64,000 bases of DNA from Rallus limicola (lineage: Eukaryota; Chordata; Aves; Gruiformes; Rallidae). The DNA lies in the NCBI GenBank assembly GCA_022605955.1, contig JAKCOZ010000015.1, positions 8,065,287-8,129,286 of the forward strand, read 5' to 3'. The notes under the pieces were generated by a model. That model was not told where the DNA came from. It searched no databases and saw only the letters and a program-made list of their open reading frames with translations. Positions 56,817-64,000 of the stretch are shown here, piece by piece (position 1 is the first letter of the stretch; each line of letters begins with the position of its first letter). The translations under genes and the position numbers were made by a program.

Positions 56817-59800
56817 ACTGGAACTCAGTCACCTTTTTAACTTTCTGCCTTTTCTTGGAAAAGAAGAATTATGCCTCCTGCCACAGGTTTTCTAAGATGT
56901 TTTTCTTGGGAAACGTGGTGAGGACACCTCCCACTCATCCCTTCTCTCTGGCATACCACAGCATGAGGATGGAAACCTCTCACTGCCGGCAGATACAATT
57001 GGGCTTCCCACGGTGCCCTTTTCATGTCCTTTCCTTTGGGTTTGTGTGGATTTGATTCCTATTTCTAAAAAATATGTGAGTGTTTCTCTGCCATGTTACC
57101 CATCTTCTCTCTGTTCTGGAGAGATTTCTTATTCTCACTGCTTATTTTTTAATTGGCTTTTTTAATAGGGCTTTGTATTGAATTCCCTTTTTTGTTTTTT
57201 ACAAGCTTCACATCGGTTAGCTTCAAGACCTTAAAACTCTGCTTTGGCCTTTACAGTTCTGATACCTCGTAAGTCCAGCAAGGAGTTGTTCAGAGTAAGT
57301 TGGTTGTCACAGAACAGCAGATGTTTCTGTAGTTTACCTTACCCACGCTTTTCATTGAAGGGATTTTTAAAATAGTGACTCTACCTCAGCGGCGAGCGAA
57401 TAATCACCCCCATTTTACAACAGCACTGGTAAGCTAATGGGGCATGGTGTGAGTGTCCTGGGCTTTGAGCAGCTATACTTTAATGACTGAGAAATGTGAT
57501 AGCCAGTCTACAGCTTTGCCTATGGTGAATTCTTTCCCAGATTGGGGCAGCGAATACAGGGACTTTGAGACCCTTTTCTGCCCTCTCGTGTGGTGTGTGT
57601 TCTCCCTCCAGAAAGGTGCTAAAGAAATTACTTTGCAGGAGGTGAAGGTGTAACCTGGGCATTTATTTCACTAATCTGCTTTCAGCATTCATCTGTGAGT
57701 AACCATTTGCTTTCTAAAACAAATACTTACTTATTTTTCTATTTATAGAGCCTGAAATGGTTGAAGTTAGGCACAGTTCTATAGCTGCAAGTTAATATGA
57801 GCCACAATGGAGAGGAATAAATTTTAATAGGATAACAACAGCAGCTGTGAGTTTGCAGGGAGCTAATTTAAACTGTACACTCTTACCAGTCTGTCTCAAG
57901 TGTTAGTAAGAAATATCCTAAGTGAGATGTAGTTCATACCAGTAGTAATTCTGGTGGTAAATATTTTATGGATAAAGCTTATCAGTCTACAGCTTTGCTT
58001 TCCCCCCACACACACACACACATCATAAGTGTTCAGTTGCAGGGGATTTTCAGTAAGTTCTCTATTAGTTTGGATTGGTGTTTCTGACCTGCAGGTAATA
58101 AATCCCAGGTTCCCCTGTGATGCTCAGTGAAAATTCAGAATCATATCTCTACAAAATTTGATTTCTTAAACTTAGCAGCTGCTAAGGCCACTGTGTGGAT
58201 AAAAACAGCTAGTTTGCTGCCAGAATGGGTATTATCTGTATCTCAGATTAGAAATTATTATTGACTGAATAATAGTTTTCTTTCCATCAGACAAGAACAT
58301 GTTGGCAGAATGGGACAGGTGCTTCCTGAGGGAGATGCTGAAAGAGGAAGGATTGAAGCAGCAAGTGGGTTGTTTTTTGAGTTGGGTTGGGGTTTTTTTC
58401 AGTTAGGAAAGAGAGAACAAGGACTAAGAAGATGAATTATATTTTAAGAAAACATCTGGAATGGTCAAGGAGCAGACACAGGCAATGAGCCAGTGGGAAT
58501 CTTTTGGTTGCCAAAACAGAACAACCTGCCTCAAGACTGCTGTAGGAAGAAGGCAAAAACATAGATCCAGAGGACTGAGCTGCAGAAGTGAAGTCTTGTG
58601 GTTTCTGACCATTAAGTCACTGAAGAAAACCCAAAAAGTCCTCAGGACAAGGTGGACTTTGACAAAGAGAATTGCAGGGATTCATAGGAATTTATTGGTA
58701 TGCCTGCAGCTGGGTGTCCAGGGGGAAGGGGACAATTCCTGGAAGGTATGGAAGTATCAATAGAGAGCTGTAACTTAAGTTGTCTAAAAAGCAGGGTCGT
58801 TCTGACTACAGCTGTGAGCAGTTTGCATGTTGTGTTTAGTTAGGAGTTTCACTAAGTCCCATCCAAGTCCCTGAGCAAACCCATTCCTACAAGAGGAAAC
58901 CGAATGTTTGTGGAGGGGGTACTGAGCTCGAGTCTTCATCCCTCTTAGATTGTGCAGGAGCAGGAGTGAAACTTGACATGGTCTAGCTCAGTGCCATCAG
59001 TACTGTCATCAGATCTTAAAGCCTGCCTTGCATTCAGCTAAGCTGGTTTCCAGAAGGGTGTTGTACAAATCACAGTCAAATGCACATATCATAATTCTGC
59101 CTTTCTTCACATAACAGTGGGACAATGTGGAGGGATTTTACGAGCTCTGGGCCACTCAGAAAAACCCCAAAATCCTTTAGGTAAGGAGTCAGTTTGCTTC
59201 AAGCTCATATCAGCTGCTGGGCACTGCAGTAGTTTTCTGGCCCTTGTCAGAGAAGACTGGGATCACGCATTGCATGGTAACCAGATTAACAGAGCATCAG
59301 GTCGTTATGAATGCAGGACATTCAGAAAGGTGTGTTTGGAATACATCTTCACCCTTTGAAGGCAAAGCAAGTGCATGTATCAGAAGTCAGTATAAATTGC
59401 AAAAGTAGGCTGCTCAGATTTTAAAACAAGTTTGTTTTGGCCGTGGTCTTGTCTACCATCCATGAACAGTCGTGCCAGTAAAAACAGATTTGGAAGCTGC
59501 CTGTCCTGAGTTTAAATTGACAAGCATGTGGAATCCTGCTGGAATGACACAGGCGCCTGTTTCCTTGGGGATGTAAGCAACACCGTGTGATGGACCTGTT
59601 TTGTCACAACTAACTGTTCAGTGAGCAGCTTTTTTGCTTCTATAGAGTTGAGATATTTTCATTTCAATAAAAATTGGGTGCTTTAAAATTGTAATTGAAC
59701 TCAAGGACACTGCATTTTATTCAGGGATATTATGGAAGCAATAAAAAGTGGTTAAAAAAAATTCAGCCGTTTTCTGGAGATTATTTGCTCAGCTCTACTA

Positions 59801-60420
59801 TTAATATTGTGTTGTTTGCCAGACTGTGATCAAAAACATTTGGCAGACAAGGCTTAGTCAGGAAAGTGAGCCAGTGAAGTTGAGCTGTCATCTAAGTACA
59901 TACAGAAAAACTGTTCTCTTGGCATGGAAAACAGTGTGTTTACAGAAATAATAAACATGCCCTCTAAAATTATGTTCCCTCTCTCTAAAATCATGGAAGG
60001 TCACAAGACTTTGACCCTACAGAAGGAGCGTAACACTTTATGAGACTTCTGTCAAAGTACATGATAAAAAATAAATACACTGTAATAAAGAAGTGTCACT
60101 CTGATGGCTCAGATGTGCCTTCCTAACGTATCCTGTCTCCTTTAAGATGTGGTATGCGTACTGCCACGCAAAGGAAGCCCATCTGGAGGGGATATCAAAT
60201 CAATCCATTTTCTTGACGCATCAGTTGATGTAATTAACTTTTGTTTCATCTCCCAAATAAACCTTGTAAACAGTAAAATGTGTCAAAGTAAAATAGAATT
60301 TATTGAAAAGTGTAATTTGCAGAAGTCCTTATGGTGATTCAGCTGCTGGATAGAGCCCCAGATGCTGCGTGTCCACGAGGAATAAGAGACTCATCTGGCC
60401 AAGACTACTTGTTTTTTCTC
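56817..60420. other. Intergenic stretch, no gene seen
   Basis: Unique-looking AT-rich DNA with a (CA)n run at 58007-58022. The 59.6-60.3 kb part has a texture that could be conserved non-coding DNA. No gene was recognised. Confidence 0.4.
58007..58022 (+). repeat. (CA)n microsatellite
   Basis: About eight CA units after a short C run. Confidence 0.9.
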
Positions 60421-60478
60421 AGCCCTGGCGATAGATGAGTGAGCTGTAAGCAAGGGCGAAGGCGGTGGCTGGGCTACC

Positions 60479-60700
60479 TCAGCAGCCACCGCAGCCGGAG
60501 GAGGAGCGTGTCTGCCACCATTGGCGACATACCCGGAGGGCGGTAGTCTCACCTTCTGTTAGCTCTTTGGGATCTCCAGATTTACTCTCTTTGGATTCCT
60601 CCTTCCTCCCCCATAAAGCTATTTGTTTAACTTCTGCTATGTAAACTCCAGGCATAGGAGTGAGAAATACCGCTTGCTCTTGAGAGCCTGAGCTAAACAA
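60479..60700 (-). other. Unrecognised 73-codon ORF in a local GC-rich patch
   Basis: The frame reads MFSSGSQEQAVFLTPMPGVY, then a charged part (GRKEESKESKSGDPKELTEG) followed by a donor-like AGAAG|GTGAGA, and then Arg/Gly-rich sequence over a GC-rich patch with CAGCAGCCACCGCAGCCGG. It could be an exon, an old retrocopy, or chance. No family recognised. Confidence 0.2.
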
Positions 60701-62769
60701 TGCAGCTTTCCACTATCGTTCAAACTTCTTCAGTGGGGACCCTCAGCCAGCTGTTCTTGGCACCCTTTGTTACAGAGCAGTGATGGACAGCAAGGTTCTG
60801 GTCATGCTGACCATCAACTAAAAATAATTGCAGGTCTGGCATCAGGTAGTGTTTACAGAGGAGAACTCACATGAGGCAACCACAACGCTTTTTCGCTTGA
60901 TAAGTATTACTCGTTGGCTAAGCACTGCCTGTGAGTAAAAGTGTTTCTAAACCTAATCGCACCACAGCATCTCTGACTGGGACCTGCTTACCACAAAAGG
61001 CTGTCACCACTAAGGGAGAGAGAGAGCTCAGGGCTCATGAAAGACCGTATTTGAGTTGCAGGAGGACAGTTTATTTGGATTACAGGTTGCACAAGAGACT
61101 CTCCATTGACTGCATAGGGAGCCAAGGAAAATCATCTTTAGTAAGTTAACCTCAGCTAATAGATCCCTTCTCTCCCCTAACTACTTTCACAACTATTTCC
61201 TTATATCCTTCCCAGCTGCCTTGCATGCTGCCTGCTGCTTATGCTGGCATGGCAAAGGGGCTTTGAACTCTCAGCTCAGGCACGGTAGCAGTAGCTGTAC
61301 TCACCTGTGACAGCGTGGAGGTCAGCGTGGGCTGCAAGTTGGGGAGAGGAGTGGGGTGAGCATTTACACCTAGGCCTGCCCTCAGCTCCATGCTGGCACA
61401 AGTCTGTTGGCGTCTTATGGATTTTTTTTCTAAACTACTTGGGCTATAGACATGCTTTTTCACCCCTCTAGCCTCATATGGTATTCATTCAACTGTTTTA
61501 TGTGTTATACATGCGTAAGAACTAGAAGGGATTTCCTTAAACAACAAACATTGAGGATGAAAAGGTTGATGTTTATAAAAATGTCAAGCTCAAAGGCTCT
61601 TCCATAACTTGTTAGAGGATTGCTATCATTCAACAAGTCCTCCAGAGAGAAAAGCTAATCCTGAGTTTTCACTCACGAGTTACTGCTCTGATCCCTCCAC
61701 AGAGCATCAGCAGCAAGCGTGCTAAAAGAAGACCAGAAAAATCTGGATGTAGCTAAAAAGATCAGAGAGGGCTGCAGGAGATGTGGGTTCTGCAGCACGT
61801 AGACCTTGCTCACTCTTGTGTTTGGTTTGTGCTTTCGGCTCAGTATGAAGCGGCTCTGAGAACTGTGGCATTCAAGCAATGGTTTGTTGCTGCAAGGTGT
61901 TGGCAAGTGAATTTCTTTGTTGCAGCTGCCTGGTGCCCTTCCTTAGGCAGGGTCACAAATGAGGAGATGTATGGTTGGCTTAGGTCTCTGCTGTTTCTCT
62001 ACAGCCCTAAGTACGTGCAGGAAGGCAGCACTCCTTCCAAGTCCGGTACAACCCCAGGGGTGACTGACCAGCTTCTTCCCTTGCAATCAAAACAGCAGCA
62101 GCCAGCATAGCTGGAGTGTATAGCATGGATTTAGGAGAAAGGATGTTGGGAAGATGCTCCTGTGTACTTCTCTGCATCGTCTTTTTGGCGTGACTGAAAC
62201 ATCAGCTCTCAGCCCAAGTAGACTGAGGTGTGTGGAGCCAAGCAAGAGTTTGGTTGCTGAGGGGGCGTGTATGGGTGCTACACGCTGTTTTTGCAAAGGC
62301 TGTTGGTGATCTGCAGGAGCCAGTGTCTGAACTCTTGGATGTCCAGTGTCTTGGTATTGCCAGTTACACACAAAAACTTACCAGAAACAACAATTCATAT
62401 TATTAGCTGCCATTGCTAAAATCGCAGGTTTGGTGTGCTCACATTGCCATTTGTTGGGAGATGTAAAGGAGGACTTTTAGAACCAAAATCTTGTGAGACT
62501 AATGACTTACTCAAAAAAGCTTTATTTGGAAAGGGAATCAACATGATCTGCAGCTGATTTCCCAGAGTAAGCTAAGGGCCTAACTCTCTTATCAGCGGGC
62601 AGGCTTGCATTAATAGATAAACCTGCCTTTAATATTAAGATGTTTTCACTTTTTTCCCGTTTCCTGAGCAGCACCAATGTGCACTTGGGAGGCTTTAGGC
62701 TGATGTGATTTTGGACGTTTTAACTGCAGCCTGAGCACTTACTCTCAACGTGTATTCAACGTGAAATAA
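60701..62769. other. Intergenic stretch, no gene seen
   Basis: Unique-looking DNA leading to the small CpG island. ORFs up to 109 codons, none recognised. Confidence 0.4.
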
Positions 62770-63080
62770 CTAAAGCTGCGCCCGAACATCTTCCCAGCCC
62801 CGTGGCTGTGGGGGCGAGGATGCGGTGGGTGCGGGGACTCCCCCACCTACCGCGTACAAACCTCCCAGCGCCTTGCCCTCAAAGCCTCCCGAGACCCATC
62901 GGTGCGGGAACCGGCCGGTTCCCGGTGCCGGCAGAGGGCACCCGCACCCTGGGATGCTGCGGAGGGTCCCCGCCGCCTCCCTCCGTGCCCGCCCCTTCCT
63001 AACGCAGCATCTCGCAGCAAGGCGGGGAGGACGGAGCGCCGGGAAATCGATCGCGTCTGGAGCCGGGACACAACCGCCGA
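62770..63080. promoter_or_regulatory. Small orphan CpG island
   Basis: A short GC- and CpG-rich block in AT-rich surroundings, with GC boxes (for example CCCGCCCC) and CCGG-rich stretches. Overlapping ORFs on both strands (up to 127 codons) have no recognisable product and are probably compositional. In human, BARX1 lies upstream of PTPDC1, so this may be a start for a BARX1-associated transcript or a distal regulatory island. Neither can be shown here. Confidence 0.4.
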
Positions 63081-64000
63081 TGGGTTCCTGGAATTTCGTG
63101 GCAGGGTCCAAAAATTTGCAAGTGTCACAATGCATGTTTGGAAAGCAAAATCGTTTAAACTTCTTAAGCAGTCGTGGCCATATATATATATATGGGTTTG
63201 GAATTTAGTTCTGGGCATGGCAAATAGAACTTTGCTGTATGGGGTGTAAGAATTGCAGTGCAGGTGATGTAAAAAGCAGTTCTCGTTTCGCCTGAAGTGG
63301 ACAGCAAATCTGCTGGTGGCTTCAGTGTGAGTGAGGTTGTCCCACCTGGACAGAATGCAGCAGCAGGGGCCTTAAATCCTACAGGGAATCCCAGTCCAGC
63401 TGTGCAAGGAGAATAAAACACCTAAAATGCGATCTGGGTTTTGCCTGAGAAAGGTCTGTCGGGTCAGACTGGGAATCAGAAACCTTCCCACTTTCTTTAA
63501 CGTTGTAAAAACATTGGTCTCTCTTAAGGCTAATTTTAGAAAGCCCTAAAAGCCTTGTAACGGTCTCTCAGGAGGGAGTGGAAATCTGTTCCTTCAATAT
63601 TGTAGGTTCATTATAACTTTCGGGTTGATAGTGAAGCCTGTATATACCCAAGGGTGCACCCTGAGAGTCATGAATCTCTTCATACAGATAGTTCATAGTT
63701 CCCTTTGTATGGGAAGTGATGGAGGAATTAACATCTTCAAAATCTCACGCCTTCAAGGGGAATTTTCTGTATACAGATTTGCCTCTATTAGCATTGCTTC
63801 TTTTGAAGTATTTTATTAAAATACGCCCTTCCTAATTCCCTGTTTTGTTCTAAATTAGAGTGCTCCCTGACTGGTAGTAAGGAAAAACATGCTTATTTTA
63901 ACTGAGTGGGATGCAGGAGAAGGAAGTTGACAGTTTACCCTTTCCCTCTTCCATCCCAACCTAATTGGATGGGTTTTCTGTGGATATAAGCATCGTGGTG
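63081..64000. other. Intergenic end of window
   Basis: AT-rich sequence after the small CpG island, with a (TA)n run at 63180-63193. No gene was recognised. Confidence 0.45.
63180..63193 (+). repeat. (AT)n microsatellite
   Basis: A short alternating AT run, giving the Tyr-Ile alternation seen in ORFs that cross it. Confidence 0.9.

Noticed and set aside
62770..63249. ORFs of 115-127 codons in the small island at 62.8-63.2 kb
   Set aside because: Mutually overlapping on both strands and unrecognisable; they run into an AT microsatellite.
1..64000. A previously undescribed defence, mobile or biosynthetic system
   Set aside because: The content is an ordinary avian chromosomal region with one protein gene and one microRNA cluster; nothing in it supports a new multi-gene system.

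Overview
The window looks like nuclear DNA from a bird. Several copies of the avian/reptilian CR1 LINE are recognisable, some with the characteristic 3' tail (TCCCTTCCAACCCCTACAATTC followed by short ATTCTGTG-type repeats). There is one degenerate avian ERV-type LTR, long AT-rich non-coding stretches, three GC-rich CpG islands, and a multi-exon gene with small exons. The mature let-7d arm reads like the mammalian form. My recollection, unchecked, is that chicken let-7d has one base different, so a non-chicken bird is more likely.

Two genetic units can be supported, and both read on the minus strand. The first is PTPDC1, a CDC14/PRL-like tyrosine phosphatase linked to centrosome and cilium biology. 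I assembled it exon by exon, from alternative first coding exons at about 42.0 and 40.2 kb to a stop codon at 31.4 kb. Every splice phase agrees, giving 738 or 781 residues. Its likely main promoter is the CpG island at 52.9-54.1 kb, which holds a consensus RFX X-box. The second unit, downstream on the same strand, is the let-7a/let-7f/let-7d cluster at 15.16-13.59 kb. Its primary transcript probably starts in the CpG island at 22.0-23.3 kb and may end near an AATAAA at 12.94 kb. PTPDC1 followed by let-7a-1/f-1/d is the same order and orientation as on human chromosome 9q22.

Layout: 1-12.9 kb is intergenic, with a purine-rich stretch, a candidate regulatory element, two CR1 fragments, small tandem repeats and one unrecognised ORF. 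12.9-22.9 kb is the let-7 unit. 23.6-30.9 kb is intergenic with a nested CR1/LTR patch. 30.95-42.06 kb is the coding part of PTPDC1. 42.06-53.08 kb is its presumed long 5' intron. 54.1-64 kb is intergenic; in human the next gene upstream is BARX1, which is not seen here. It holds one CR1 tail and a small orphan CpG island at 62.8-63.1 kb.

I saw no bacterial-type system, CRISPR array, complete retrovirus or clearly new protein family. The most interesting items are regulatory and structural: the X-box at the PTPDC1 island, the alternative first exons, a GC-AG intron, and the apparently divergent let-7 island promoter with ETS/CRE and CCAAT motifs.
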